A stretch of 64,000 bases of DNA, taken from contig NZ_CP151076.1 of NCBI RefSeq assembly GCF_038096165.1, forward strand, positions 1,426,001 to 1,490,000, read 5' to 3'. The notes beneath the pieces were generated by a model. That model searched no databases. It was not told the DNA's origin and worked only from the letters and a program-made list of their open reading frames with translations. Source of the stretch: Pseudomonas sp. G.S.17 (GTDB taxonomy: Bacteria > Pseudomonadota > Gammaproteobacteria > Pseudomonadales > Pseudomonadaceae). Every line of letters begins with the position of its first letter. Within the stretch, counting starts at the first letter, position 1. This document shows positions 46,955-56,801 of the stretch, piece after piece. The translations under genes were made by a program, and so were the position numbers.

Positions 46955-46985
46955 GCCCGGCCTGTGAACACAGGCCGGGCTTTTT
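46955..46985. terminator. Terminator of lptF, probably bidirectional
   Basis: GCCCGGCCTGTG (46955-46966) and CACAGGCCGGGC (46969-46980) form a long stem, flanked by A-run and T-run on either side. It can end transcripts from both directions. Confidence 0.9.
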
Positions 46986-47003
46986 CGGTGTTGCTTCAGC
47001 GGT

Positions 47004-47786
47004 TTAGTGCATCGACGAACGCGGTGCTACCGGCTGGTTGTCGTTGGAAATGGTCACTTCCACACGACGGTTCTGGGCACGGCCCGAGTTGCTGGTGTTG
47101 TCGGCAACCGGGTATTCCTTGCCGTAACCCTGAGCAACGATGCGCGCTGGATCAACGCCCATCTGCACCAGAGCATTACGCACGGAGCCAGCGCGGCGCT
47201 CGGACAGCGACTGGTTGTACGAAGCCGAACCCGAGCTGTCGGTGTAGCCTTCGACAATCACTTTACGATCCGGGTTGTCCTGCAGGAACTTGGCCAGCTG
47301 GCTGACGTTGGTCAGGCCGCTGGATTTCAGCTCAGCCTTGTTCAGGTCGAACAGCACGTCGCCGAAGGTCACCAGCGTACCGCGCTCGGTCTGCTTGGCG
47401 TTCAGGCTGCTCTGCAGCGCCTTGATCTGCGCGTCACGGGCATCCAGTCGAGCCTGGGCACGGGCCGCAGCTGCGCCTTTGAGGTTTTCTTCAGCGGTAC
47501 GCAGGTTGATGGTCTGCTTGGCGAGCTCGACACGCTGGTTGGTCAGGTAAGCCAGCTGATCGACTTTCTTCTCGTTTTCCTTTGCGCGATACGCAGCGTC
47601 GGCCTTGTTCAGCCAGTCGCTGGCATCCTTGGTTTCAAGGGCGGCGACCTGGGTGGCTTTCGGGTTGCTTTGCAGCGCGGAGAAATTGGTACGCGCCGAT
47701 TCCAGATTAGGGTTGGGCGGCGTGGAGCAAGCAGCAAGAGCGACGCTCATGGCCAGCAGGGCAGGGATCATCAATTGTTTGCGCAT
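47004..47786 (-). CDS. lptF: OmpA-family outer-membrane lipoprotein LptF
   Basis: The 260-residue lipoprotein matches P. aeruginosa LptF in size and neighbourhood. The ATG at 47784-47786 starts a lipoprotein signal (MIPALLAMSVALAACSTPP). The middle part is helical and coiled-coil-like (about residues 35-150). The C-terminal OmpA domain (about 150-255) has FDLNKAELK, VEGYTDSSGS, the NQSLSERRAGSVRNAL helix and the NRRVEVTI end, so it should bind peptidoglycan. It lies downstream of a DUF4398 lipoprotein gene and is probably cotranscribed with it. Confidence 0.92.
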   Translation of the reverse strand: MRKQLMIPALLAMSVALAACSTPPNPNLESARTNFSALQSNPKATQVAALETKDASDWLNKADAAYRAKENEKKVDQLAYLTNQRVELAKQTINLRTAEENLKGAAAARAQARLDARDAQIKALQSSLNAKQTERGTLVTFGDVLFDLNKAELKSSGLTNVSQLAKFLQDNPDRKVIVEGYTDSSGSASYNQSLSERRAGSVRNALVQMGVDPARIVAQGYGKEYPVADNTSNSGRAQNRRVEVTISNDNQPVAPRSSMH

Positions 47787-47834
47787 AGTAGTCTCGTCCT
47801 TTAAATCGAATTCGAAATGCATGAAAAGCAGGTG

Positions 47835-48254
47835 TTATTGCGCCGGTGCCGGTTGCACCTGGCGCATGCCTTCTTCACGTAGTTCGTTGACGCCCTGACG
47901 GGCATCCTGCACGGCTTTTTCAGCCTTGGCGGCCTGAGCCTTGCGCTCGGCTACGCGTGCATCCCATTCGGCCTGCTCAGCCAGACGACGTGCTTCGTCG
48001 TACTTCTGCTCTTGCATGGCGAGCTCTGCTTGCTTGAGCTTGTCTTGAGCGGACTTCATCTCTACCGCTGCGTACTCGGTACCGCCAGCGCTGACTGCAC
48101 TGTTTACCGCCGATTGAGTGACTGCGTACTGCTCGCTCGGCGGATTGCCTGCGCAACCGGCCAGCACGAAGCTGGCACCGATGGCCAGGGCGGCCAGTTT
48201 CAAACCTTTGAACTTGGACTTGGCAGTAAGGGTGTTCATGGTGTGCGATTCCAT
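47835..48254 (-). CDS. DUF4398 domain-containing lipoprotein
   Basis: This 139-residue lipoprotein has the signal GLKLAALAIGASFVLAGCAGNPP and a helical, alanine/glutamate/lysine-rich mature region predicted as a coiled coil (KSAQDKLKQAELAMQEQKYDEARRLAEQAE). DUF4398 proteins often pair with OmpA-like lipoproteins, as here with lptF 48 bases downstream. ATG 48252-48254 follows an AGGAG seven bases upstream and is preferred over ATG 48239. Confidence 0.87.
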   Translation of the reverse strand: MESHTMNTLTAKSKFKGLKLAALAIGASFVLAGCAGNPPSEQYAVTQSAVNSAVSAGGTEYAAVEMKSAQDKLKQAELAMQEQKYDEARRLAEQAEWDARVAERKAQAAKAEKAVQDARQGVNELREEGMRQVQPAPAQ

Positions 48255-48516
48255 TGTTTATCTCCTGAAAACTTTGGTTTCCATGACAGTCATGCTCAGG
48301 GCTGAAGCGAGCGAGGTAGCAGCGGCAGCGCCATCTGCTATCCGTAGGCTTTTCTGTAATGGCTATGGGCTCGGACCTGTGCAGTTTTTGAATAGTTCAG
48401 GTTTTTTTGAGCGGCGTCTGAAAACTGACGTCGTTTGTCAGGCACCCGGCAACGCCGCCATAGGCTGCATTGCAGAGCCCTAAACAGGTCAGTCACAGAG
48501 GAAATTACCGGCGAAA

Positions 48517-48861
48517 TCAGGATTGCTCAGCGTCCTGCTGTTCGGAAAGTGCGTGCAGATGGCGTCGCGACAAGTCGAGGAAACGCGGCGTGGGGCCAAC
48601 ATCTTCATACAGCGGATCGCCTTCTTCATCGGTCGCCACCACATGCTGACCCTTGACGTAAGGGAAGCTGGTTTCCAGCTCTTCCAGCGCCGCGCCGATC
48701 AACTCACCCAGAAGCTCTTCGGGATGGCGTTTGGGATACATTTCGGTCAACGCTGCCAACCGTGCGGCGGATTCCACATCCAGGTGAATCGCATAGCTGG
48801 TCTTGGTCAGGCGGCCTTTGGCATTCTGTTCCCAGTGGTTGGCGAGCTCACGGATTTTCAT
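48517..48861 (-). CDS. Conserved hypothetical protein, 114 residues
   Basis: The small soluble product begins MKIRELANHWEQNAKGRLTK and ends in an acidic, glutamine-rich tail. An AAAGGGG ribosome binding site precedes ATG 48859-48861. A much longer open frame continues upstream antisense to ppc, but only this part resembles a gene. A gene of this kind sits between lptF and ppc in other Pseudomonas. Residues 18-60 look like a ribbon-helix-helix-type or helical segment (TSYAIHLDVESAARLAALTEMYPKR), which is a guess. Function unknown. Confidence 0.75.
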   Translation of the reverse strand: MKIRELANHWEQNAKGRLTKTSYAIHLDVESAARLAALTEMYPKRHPEELLGELIGAALEELETSFPYVKGQHVVATDEEGDPLYEDVGPTPRFLDLSRRHLHALSEQQDAEQS

Positions 48862-49092
48862 AGATACCCCTTTATTGGCCCACGCTGGCGGGCCTGATCG
48901 AATAACGAGCCAATCAAAACAGCCCATTACTGAGATTAGCTTGAGTCCTGGTAAACGGTCGTCGGATGCCAGGGGTTTGTCGAACCGCAGGGTTTTGGTG
49001 CACTGTTGGTAGATCAGATTTCTGCACGCTGGTTCGGTGGTGAAGGTAACGAACTGGACAGCGCCCCTATAAAAACGCTGGGAGAGGGAACG

Positions 49093-51729
49093 ATGGCTGA
49101 TATCGATGCACGTTTGCGTGAGGACGTTCACCTGTTGGGTGAGCTGTTGGGCAACACCATCCGCGAGCAACGTGGCGCGGAGTTTCTCGATACGATCGAA
49201 CGCATTCGCAAAGGCGCCAAGGCTGGCCGACGGGGCTCCGCAGCGGGTGCCGAGCAACTGAGTTCCAGCGTAAATGCGCTGGAGGAAGATGAGCTGCTGC
49301 CAGTCGCGCGGGCCTTCAATCAGTTCCTCAACCTGGCCAACATCGCCGAGCAATATCAGCTGATTCGCCGTCGCGACGATGCCCAGCCGCAACCCTTTGA
49401 ATCCCGGGTCCTGCCCGAGTTGCTCGACCGTTTGAAGGGCACGGGGCATTCGCCGGAAGCATTGGCGCGGCAACTGGGCAAGCTGGAAATCGAACTGGTC
49501 CTCACTGCGCACCCGACCGAAGTTGCGCGGCGCACACTGATCCAGAAGTACGACGCTATCGCCGCGCAACTGGCGGCGCTGGATCAGCGCGACCTCAGTA
49601 GCGACGAGCGCGAGCAGATCACCTCGCGCCTGCAACGCTTGATCGCCGAAGCCTGGCACACCGAAGAGATTCGGCGCACCCGGCCAACTCCGGTGGACGA
49701 AGCCAAGTGGGGCTTTGCGGTCATCGAGCATTCGTTGTGGCAAGCCGTGCCGGATTATATGCGCAAGGCCGACCATGCGTTGCACGCCGCAACCGGCCTG
49801 CATCTGCCGCTGGAAGCTGCGCCGATCCGCTTCGCGTCGTGGATGGGCGGCGACCGCGACGGCAACCCCAATGTCACGGCGGCCGTAACCCGCGAAGTGC
49901 TGCTGCTGGCGCGTTGGATGGCGGCGGATCTGTACCTGCGCGACGTCGATCAACTGGCGGCGGAGCTTTCCATGCAGCAGGCCAGCGCTGCGCTGCAAGC
50001 CCATGCCGGAGACAATGCCGAACCTTATCGTGCGGTGCTCAAACAACTGCGTGAACGTCTGCGTGCGACGCGCAATTGGGCGCACGCATCGCTGACCGTT
50101 ACCCAGCCGATGCCGGATAGCGTGCTGAGCGACAACCGTGATCTGCTCGACCCGTTGCTGCTGTGTTTTCAATCGCTGCACGAATGCGGCATGGGCGTGA
50201 TCGCTGACGGCCCATTGCTCGATTGCCTGCGCCGCGCCGTCACCTTCGGTTTGTTCCTGGTGCGGCTGGACGTGCGTCAGGACTCCAGCCGACACAGCGC
50301 CGCCATGACCGAGATCACCGATTATCTCGGTCTGGGCCGCTATGAACAGTGGGATGAATCCGCGCGCGTCGATTTCCTGCTGCGCGAGCTGAATAACCGT
50401 CGGCCATTGTTGCCCAGCCATTTCAAGCCTGCTGCAGACACCGCCGAAGTCCTCGCCACCTGCCGCGAAGTGGCGGCGGCGCCTGCGGCATCGCTCGGCT
50501 CGTACGTGATTTCCATGGCTGGCGCCGCGTCGGACGTGCTCGCTGTGCAGTTGCTGCTCAAGGAAGCCGGGCTGCAACGGCCGATGCGCGTGGTGCCGCT
50601 GTTCGAAACCCTTGCGGATCTGGATAACGCAGGGCCGGTGATTGAGCAATTGCTCAGCCTGCCGGGCTATCGCGCGCGGCTGCATGGGCCGCAGGAAGTG
50701 ATGATCGGCTATTCCGACTCCGCCAAGGACGCCGGCACCACCGCATCGGCCTGGGCGCAGTATCGGGCGCAGGAAAAGCTGGTGGATATCTGCCGCGAGC
50801 AACAAGTCGAATTGCTGCTGTTCCATGGCCGTGGCGGCACGGTCGGACGCGGCGGTGGTCCGGCACACGCGGCGATTCTGTCCCAGCCACCGGGCTCGGT
50901 CGCCGGTCGCTTCCGCACCACCGAGCAAGGCGAGATGATTCGCTTTAAATTCGGCCTGCCGGGGATCGCCGAGCAGAACCTCAACCTGTACCTGGCCGCC
51001 GTGCTGGAAGCCACCTTGCAACCGCCACCGCCGCCGGAACCCGCGTGGCGCAAGATGATGGATCACCTGGCGGCCGATGGCGTGAAAGCCTACCGCGCCG
51101 TGGTGCGGGAAAATCCCGAGTTCGTCGAGTATTTCAGCCAGGCCACTCCGGAACAGGAACTGGGTCGCTTGCCGCTGGGCAGTCGTCCCGCCAAGCGTCG
51201 CGCGGGTGGCGTGGAAAGCTTGCGGGCGATCCCGTGGATTTTCGCCTGGACCCAGACGCGCCTGATGCTGCCGGCCTGGCTGGGCTGGGAATCGGCGCTG
51301 AGCAAGGCGCTGGAGCGTGGCGAAGGTGACGTTCTGGCGCAAATGCGCGAGCAATGGCCATTCTTCCGGACCCGCATCGACATGCTGGAAATGGTGCTGG
51401 CTAAAGCCGACAGCGACATCGCCCGGTTATACGACGAGCGTCTGGTGGCGCCCGAGCTGCAACATTTAGGTACGCATTTACGCGACCTATTGTCGCAGGC
51501 CTGCGCGGTGGTGCTTGGTCTGACCGGCCAGTCGCAACTGCTGGCACATAGCCCGGCGACCCTGGAATTCATCAGCCTGCGCAATACCTATCTGGACCCG
51601 TTGCACTTGCTGCAAGCGGAACTGCTCGCCCGATCCCGTAGCCGCGAGGCAAGTCTGGACAGTCCACTAGAGCAGGCGCTGCTGGTGTCTGTAGCGGGTA
51701 TCGCGGCGGGTTTGCGTAATACCGGGTGA
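49093..51729 (+). CDS. ppc: Phosphoenolpyruvate carboxylase
   Basis: Ppc carboxylates phosphoenolpyruvate to oxaloacetate, refilling the TCA cycle. The ATG at 49093 gives 878 residues, normal for the bacterial enzyme. Seen: the catalytic histidine in [12 protein letters not shown] near residue 138, [11 protein letters not shown] near 256, the flexible loop [14 protein letters not shown] near 577, and the C-terminal end [13 protein letters not shown] with the conserved final glycine. It is transcribed alone. Confidence 0.97.
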   Translation: MADIDARLREDVHLLGELLGNTIREQRGAEFLDTIERIRKGAKAGRRGSAAGAEQLSSSVNALEEDELLPVARAFNQFLNLANIAEQYQLIRRRDDAQPQPFESRVLPELLDRLKGTGHSPEALARQLGKLEIELVLTAHPTEVARRTLIQKYDAIAAQLAALDQRDLSSDEREQITSRLQRLIAEAWHTEEIRRTRPTPVDEAKWGFAVIEHSLWQAVPDYMRKADHALHAATGLHLPLEAAPIRFASWMGGDRDGNPNVTAAVTREVLLLARWMAADLYLRDVDQLAAELSMQQASAALQAHAGDNAEPYRAVLKQLRERLRATRNWAHASLTVTQPMPDSVLSDNRDLLDPLLLCFQSLHECGMGVIADGPLLDCLRRAVTFGLFLVRLDVRQDSSRHSAAMTEITDYLGLGRYEQWDESARVDFLLRELNNRRPLLPSHFKPAADTAEVLATCREVAAAPAASLGSYVISMAGAASDVLAVQLLLKEAGLQRPMRVVPLFETLADLDNAGPVIEQLLSLPGYRARLHGPQEVMIGYSDSAKDAGTTASAWAQYRAQEKLVDICREQQVELLLFHGRGGTVGRGGGPAHAAILSQPPGSVAGRFRTTEQGEMIRFKFGLPGIAEQNLNLYLAAVLEATLQPPPPPEPAWRKMMDHLAADGVKAYRAVVRENPEFVEYFSQATPEQELGRLPLGSRPAKRRAGGVESLRAIPWIFAWTQTRLMLPAWLGWESALSKALERGEGDVLAQMREQWPFFRTRIDMLEMVLAKADSDIARLYDERLVAPELQHLGTHLRDLLSQACAVVLGLTGQSQLLAHSPATLEFISLRNTYLDPLHLLQAELLARSRSREASLDSPLEQALLVSVAGIAAGLRNTG

Positions 51730-51961
51730 TGTTGGTTGTCGACCGGGTTGGCGGCGATTGCCTGCGCAGCCCGCGTCGCCAAAGCGCTGCGCGGCAGCAG
51801 TTGCACGCCGCTGCACTCGCCGGTGCAGCCGTTTACAACCGCCATCAGGACTAGGGTTACTGCGACTTTCGGCGGCTTGTGCCGCCTGTGTCTGCTGTGT
51901 ATCTTGATCAGCCTTTGGCCACTCTTCGGCTTTAAACATTATTTAGAGATTGGTCCTGTAG

Positions 51962-52654
<693 letters not shown>

Positions 52655-52672
52655 TCGAGTCCTTCAGTCAAC

Positions 52673-52695
52673 AACGGCCCGCTTGCGGGCCGTTT
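52673..52695 (+). terminator. Terminator after adk
   Basis: AACGGCCCGC pairs with GCGGGCCGTT across a two-base TT core, followed by TTGTCGTTT. A TATAAT at 52702-52707 just after it could be the -10 of tsaB. Confidence 0.75.
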
Positions 52696-52739
52696 GTCGT
52701 TTATAATGCGCCACTTTTTTCCCTACGACGGATACACCG

Positions 52740-53414
52740 ATGACCACCTTGCTGGCCCTGGACACCGCCACTGAAGCCTGCTCGGTCGCTTTGCTGCATG
52801 ACGGCAAAGTGCTGAGCCACTACGAGGTGATCCCGCGCCTGCATGCCCAGCGTCTGTTGCCGATGATCAAGACTTTGCTGGCAGAAGCGGGCATCGGCCT
52901 GTCTGCGCTGGACGCCATCGCGTTTGGTCGTGGACCGGGGGCTTTTACCGGCGTGCGGATCGCCATCGGCGTAGTCCAGGGCCTGGCGTTTGCCCTGGAG
53001 CGACCGGTGCTGCCGGTTTCCAATCTGGCGGTGCTGGCGCAGCGGGCATTGCGCGAACATGGCGCCCATCAGGTCGCATCGGCAATCGACGCGCGCATGG
53101 ATGAAGTGTATTGGGGCTGCTATCACGAGGTGGCGGGCGAAATGCGCTTGCTCGGCGCTGAAGCAGTATTGCCGCCGGAGCTGGCGGTATTGCCCGCCGA
53201 TGTCAGCGGCGACTGGTTCGGCTCGGGCACCGGTTGGGGGTACGCGGAACGCATTCCTGTGCAGTTGATCGGCCACGACGCGACCATGCTGCCCCATGCC
53301 CAGGATCTGCTGACGCTGGCGACCTTTGCCTGGAACCGAGGCGAAGCCATCATCGCCGACGACGCCCAGCCGGTTTACCTGCGCGACAAAGTAGCAACGC
53401 CCAAGGCGCGGTGA
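52740..53414 (+). CDS. tsaB: tRNA threonylcarbamoyladenosine biosynthesis protein TsaB
   Basis: TsaB is the non-catalytic partner of TsaD in t6A37 tRNA modification. The protein is 224 residues, the usual length. Seen: the ASKHA-fold start LLALDTATEACSVAL, the H-x-Q-x-LLP motif in HAQRLLPMIKTLL, and GRGPGAFTGVRIAIGVVQGLA. It follows adk in many Pseudomonas. Confidence 0.95.
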   Translation: MTTLLALDTATEACSVALLHDGKVLSHYEVIPRLHAQRLLPMIKTLLAEAGIGLSALDAIAFGRGPGAFTGVRIAIGVVQGLAFALERPVLPVSNLAVLAQRALREHGAHQVASAIDARMDEVYWGCYHEVAGEMRLLGAEAVLPPELAVLPADVSGDWFGSGTGWGYAERIPVQLIGHDATMLPHAQDLLTLATFAWNRGEAIIADDAQPVYLRDKVATPKAR

Positions 53415-54013
53415 CAGGCATTGTGGGAGCGAGCTTGCTCGCGAATCTGAATTCCGGTCGACACATTTGAGGCCGGTGCAAACGCTGAAGATCTTCCTCG
53501 GCAGACCCGACGCCTTCCCGGACAAGTCCGGTCCTACCGAATCAACACAACCCGGTAGGAGGGGACTTGTCCCCGAAGAAGTCGGTGCAAACGCTGAAGA
53601 TCTTCCTCGGCAGACCCGACGCCTTCCCGGACAAGTCCGGTCCTACCGAATCAACACAACCCGGTAGGAGGGGACTTGTCCCCGAAGAAGTCGGTGCAAA
53701 CACTGAAGATCTTCCTCGGCAGACCCGACGCCTTCCCGGACAAGTCCGGTCCTACCGAATCAACACAACCCGGCAGGAGGGGACTTGTCCCCGAAGACGC
53801 CGGTCTAGGCGCTACGTCGTTGGTGTCTGGAAAGACTTCGCGAACAAGTTCGCTCCAAATCGGCGTTACTTACACCTTTCATCGCCTAAACTCCTCAAAC
53901 AGCCTGCCAGCGTCAACCTTTTGGGAAATGTGTGGTCTAGTTATCGTTCGGACATTTGCTAAGTGCCTGTCCGTGACGTTAAATTGCCACTATAAGATGC
54001 CGAGTACGCACAC
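53415..54013. other. REP-rich gap between tsaB and the 104-residue gene
   Basis: About 600 bases without a gene. It contains a single REP (53424-53446), the tandem REPIN array (53472-53798) and another single REP (53836-53856). The last 130 bases (53880-54013) are AT-richer and probably hold the promoter of the next gene. Confidence 0.8.
53472..53798. repeat. Tandem array of three 109-base REPIN units
   Basis: Three head-to-tail copies start at 53472, 53581 and 53690, each exactly 109 bases, with only a few differences (for example GGTAGG to GGCAGG and AACGCT to AACACT in copy 3). Each unit holds facing inverted arms, TTCCCGGACAAGTCCGG and GGACTTGTCCCCGAA, framed by CCTACC and GGTAGG. A partial fourth unit (GCCGGT) follows at 53799. 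No stretch of coding sequence is maintained, since 109 is not a multiple of 3. Confidence 0.92.
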
Positions 54014-54328
54014 ATGCGCATAGACGGACCCTCACATCGCTCCACCCCCATCAAGCGCAGGCCGCAAAAAGCCCCTGCGACTGTGGAGGGTACCTTCGAA
54101 GAAGTGGACGACGACATTGAGGTTCCGCAAAAGCCTGCGCAAAACGCTGCAAGACCAGGCGCCGGCGCACAAGCCAGCTCCACCGCCAACGTCCCCGCCC
54201 GTCAGCAAGACATCATTTTCCCGCGCTCCATGAGCAGCCGCGTTGCCAATGCCCTGGCCAGTTATCTGACCACTGCGAGTTTTGTCGATTGGGATCTTGA
54301 AGTCTCGGGCCTCGATCTGCACGTTTGA
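54014..54328 (+). CDS. Small conserved hypothetical protein upstream of DUF72
   Basis: This 104-residue protein has a basic start (MRIDGPSHRSTPIKRRPQ), an acidic patch (EEVDDDIEVP), an alanine/proline-rich linker, and a C-terminal segment (SRVANALASYLTTASFVDWDLEVSGLDLHV) that looks folded. It has no signal peptide. Its stop codon overlaps the TTG start of the DUF72 gene, so the two are translationally coupled. I recognise no family. Confidence 0.75.
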   Translation: MRIDGPSHRSTPIKRRPQKAPATVEGTFEEVDDDIEVPQKPAQNAARPGAGAQASSTANVPARQQDIIFPRSMSSRVANALASYLTTASFVDWDLEVSGLDLHV

Positions 54329-55209
54329 ACGCCGCTCGTTTGAAAGACCACCGCCTGCCGTATTTCCTGGGTTGCCCGTCCTGGAGTGAAAACGCCTGGC
54401 GCGATTTCCTGTATCCCGCAGATGCCCGCCCCAATGAAATGCTCGGCCTGTACTCGCAGGTTTTCAACGCCGTCGAAGGCAACACCACGTTCTATGCGCG
54501 CCCCAAGCCTGAAACCGTTCAGCGCTGGGCCGAAGTCTTGCCGGAGTACTTTCGCTTCACCGCCAAATTCCCCGGCGACATCAGCCATAACGGCGATTTG
54601 CGCCTGCAATTGCACGCCGCAGAGGATTTCATCCGGCTGATGGCGCCGCTGGGCCAGCGCGTTGCGCCGCTCTGGCTGCAGCTCGCGGCAAGTTTCACTC
54701 CGCTGCGGCTGGGTGAACTGGCCACGTTCATTGATGAGCTGCAATGCCCGCTCGCCGTGGAAGTGCGCAACCACGCTTTTTTCGACAAGGGCGAAGACGA
54801 GCGGATGCTCAATCGTCTGCTGCTGGATCGCGGCGTGGAGCGCATTTGCCTGGACTCGCGGCCGCTGTTCAGCTGCGTGTCCACGGACCCTGCGGTTCTG
54901 CATGCGCAGTCGAAAAAGCCCAAAGTGCCACCTCGACCGGCAGCGCTGACCCAATTTCCTCAGGTGCGCTTCATTGGTCATCCTTTGCTGGAGGCGAACG
55001 ACTCGTTTCTGCAGCAGTGGGTCGAAAAAGTCGCGGGCTGGATTGAAGAAGGGCGCACGCCTTACGTATTCCTGCACACCCCGGACAATATCCAGGCGCC
55101 GCTGCTGGCCCAGCGCTTTCATCAACTGTTGATGATCCGCCTGCCAGGCTTGCCGAGCTTGCCGGAACTGGATCGCGCACCTCCGGTGGAGCAACTGGGC
55201 TTGCTCTGA
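54325..55209 (+). CDS. DUF72 domain-containing protein
   Basis: This is a 294-residue protein of the DUF72 (YecE-like) family with a TIM-barrel fold. Seen: the N-terminal GCPSWSENAWRDFLYP, the motif VEGNTTFYARPKPETVQRWAE, FRFTAKFPGDISH, and EVRNHAFFD. The function of the family is not settled. Translation appears to start at TTG 54325, overlapping the previous stop codon by four bases. Confidence 0.87.
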   Translation: MNAARLKDHRLPYFLGCPSWSENAWRDFLYPADARPNEMLGLYSQVFNAVEGNTTFYARPKPETVQRWAEVLPEYFRFTAKFPGDISHNGDLRLQLHAAEDFIRLMAPLGQRVAPLWLQLAASFTPLRLGELATFIDELQCPLAVEVRNHAFFDKGEDERMLNRLLLDRGVERICLDSRPLFSCVSTDPAVLHAQSKKPKVPPRPAALTQFPQVRFIGHPLLEANDSFLQQWVEKVAGWIEEGRTPYVFLHTPDNIQAPLLAQRFHQLLMIRLPGLPSLPELDRAPPVEQLGLL

Positions 55210-55266
55210 GGTCTGAAGTTGTGGGCTTATAGCAGCCCACACCAATGACCTGAGCAGGACTCGCCC

Positions 55267-56100
55267 ATGGATGCCCGTCAATTGCTACGCGCCCAGACCT
55301 TCCAAGCCTTGCACGAGCGCGACAGCGCTTTTGTGATCCCTAATCCGTGGGACGCAGGTTCCGCGAAGTTGCTGGCATCCATGGGCTTCGAATGCCTGGC
55401 GACCACCAGCGCGGGCCTGGCCTTTGCCTTGGGCCGCGCCGATGCCGAAGGCGCGATCAGCCGCGATGAGGCCTTGGAAAATATCCGCGCCATCGTTGCC
55501 GCGACCGATCTGCCGGTTGCCGCCGACCTGGAAAACTGTTTTGCCGACAGCCCCGAAGGCTGTGCCGAAACCCTGCTGAAAGCGGCGCAAACCGGCATTG
55601 TCGGTGGCTCGATCGAAGACGCCAGCGGCCACCCTGACGAGCCGATTTATGCGTTTGACCTGGCTGTCGAACGGGTCAGAGCCGCCGTCGCAGCGGCCCG
55701 CAGCTTGCCGTTTCCGTTCCTGCTCACGGCCCGTGCGGAAAATCTTCTCAATGGCCGGATGGATTTCGCTGACACATTGCGGCGGCTTGAAGCCTACGCC
55801 GATGCCGGGGCCGACGTGCTGTACGCGCCGGGCCTGCGCACCCGTGAGCAAGTCATCGCGGTGGTGCAGGCTGTGGCGCCGCGCCCGGTGAACGTGTTGA
55901 TGGGCTTGAATGGCGTGAACCTCAGTGTCCAGCAACTCAGCGAGTGCGGGGTGCGGCGCATCAGTGTCGGTTCATCCCTGGCCCGTGCGGCGTTCGGCGG
56001 GCTGTATCGCGCCGCCGAAGAAATCCGCGGCCAAGGCACCTTCACCTATGCTGAGCAGGCGCTGCCGTTCGATCAACTCAACGCATTGTTCAAACGCTGA
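55267..56100 (+). CDS. Isocitrate lyase/PEP mutase-family enzyme
   Basis: This is a 277-residue TIM-barrel enzyme of the PEP mutase/isocitrate lyase superfamily. Seen: NPWDAGSAKLLASMGFECLATTS near residue 20, PVAADLENCF near 83 (metal-binding acidic residues), GGSIEDASG near 112 and LTARAENLL near 155. The family includes 2-methylisocitrate lyase and oxaloacetate decarboxylase. The usual K-x-C-G-H-type lyase loop is not present; ENCFADSP stands there, so a different C-C bond reaction is likely. Substrate unknown. Confidence 0.85.
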   Translation: MDARQLLRAQTFQALHERDSAFVIPNPWDAGSAKLLASMGFECLATTSAGLAFALGRADAEGAISRDEALENIRAIVAATDLPVAADLENCFADSPEGCAETLLKAAQTGIVGGSIEDASGHPDEPIYAFDLAVERVRAAVAAARSLPFPFLLTARAENLLNGRMDFADTLRRLEAYADAGADVLYAPGLRTREQVIAVVQAVAPRPVNVLMGLNGVNLSVQQLSECGVRRISVGSSLARAAFGGLYRAAEEIRGQGTFTYAEQALPFDQLNALFKR

Positions 56101-56102
56101 GG

Positions 56103-56801
56103 ATGCGTGGTTCGACGGTATTTCTGGTCTTTGTGCTGCTGTGTGGCGCTGCCGTTGCGGCGCTGTGGCGGGGCTGGATCGAGGTGCCGGACATCTGGAA
56201 TCCCTGGGCGCCGCTGGACATCAAGGCCGAGCCGAACTTCCTGACGCCGTACAAGCTGTCGCGCCTGCAAAACGATCCGCAGCTGTGCGATCAAGCGCTC
56301 GGCAGTTCGTCGCTGCGTTTCAGTCATCAGGCCGACAGCGATCCGTCTGCAACCTGTCCGCTGCAAAACGTCCTGCGCATGCAGGGCGGGGATGTGGCCT
56401 TGAGCAGCAGCTTTCTCGCCAGTTGCCGGTTGGCGGTGGCTTATGCGCTGTTCGACGTCCACACCTTGCAGCCCGCCGCCCAAGCGGTATTCGGTCAGAA
56501 GGTGACGCGCATCGATCATCTGGGCAGCTTCGCCTGTCGCAATGTGTACAGCCGCAGCGAAGGTCGTCTGAGCCAGCACGCGACGGCCAATGCTCTGGAT
56601 ATTGCCGGCTTTCGCCTGGAGGACGGTCAGCGGATCAGTGTGCTTGGGGACTGGAAGGATACCGGGGACAAAGGCCGGTTTTTGCGTCAGGTGCGTGATG
56701 GCGCCTGCAGGAGCTTCAATACGGTGTTGGGGCCGGATTATAACGCTGCCCATCGCAACCATTTCCACCTGGATATGGGCCGCTGGAGTGTTTGTCGTTA
56801 A
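56103..56801 (+). CDS. Extensin-like family protein, putative LAS-type metallopeptidase
   Basis: This 232-residue protein has an N-terminal membrane anchor (about 3-22, STVFLVFVLLCGAAVAALW) and an extensin-like C-terminal domain (about 60-230). It carries SQHATANALDIAGF near residue 160 and HRNHFHLDMG near 218. These match the zinc-binding H-x6-D and H-x-H pattern of LAS/VanY-type peptidoglycan peptidases, so it may act on cell wall. Cysteines are frequent. It begins two bases after the previous gene, and its end overlaps the convergent gene by three bases. Confidence 0.82.
   Translation: MRGSTVFLVFVLLCGAAVAALWRGWIEVPDIWNPWAPLDIKAEPNFLTPYKLSRLQNDPQLCDQALGSSSLRFSHQADSDPSATCPLQNVLRMQGGDVALSSSFLASCRLAVAYALFDVHTLQPAAQAVFGQKVTRIDHLGSFACRNVYSRSEGRLSQHATANALDIAGFRLEDGQRISVLGDWKDTGDKGRFLRQVRDGACRSFNTVLGPDYNAAHRNHFHLDMGRWSVCR

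Noticed and set aside
48862..51354. Long antisense frame across ppc joined to the 114-residue gene
   Set aside because: Only the last 114 codons, with their own ribosome binding site, look like a gene; the rest is the complement of ppc.
53472..53798. Tandem repeats considered as a CRISPR array
   Set aside because: The whole 109-base unit repeats, including what would be spacers, and no cas genes are nearby; it is a REPIN array.
53467..54023. Short open frames with repeated peptides across the REPIN array
   Set aside because: They arise because the 109-base unit is read in each frame in turn; no start signals or homology.
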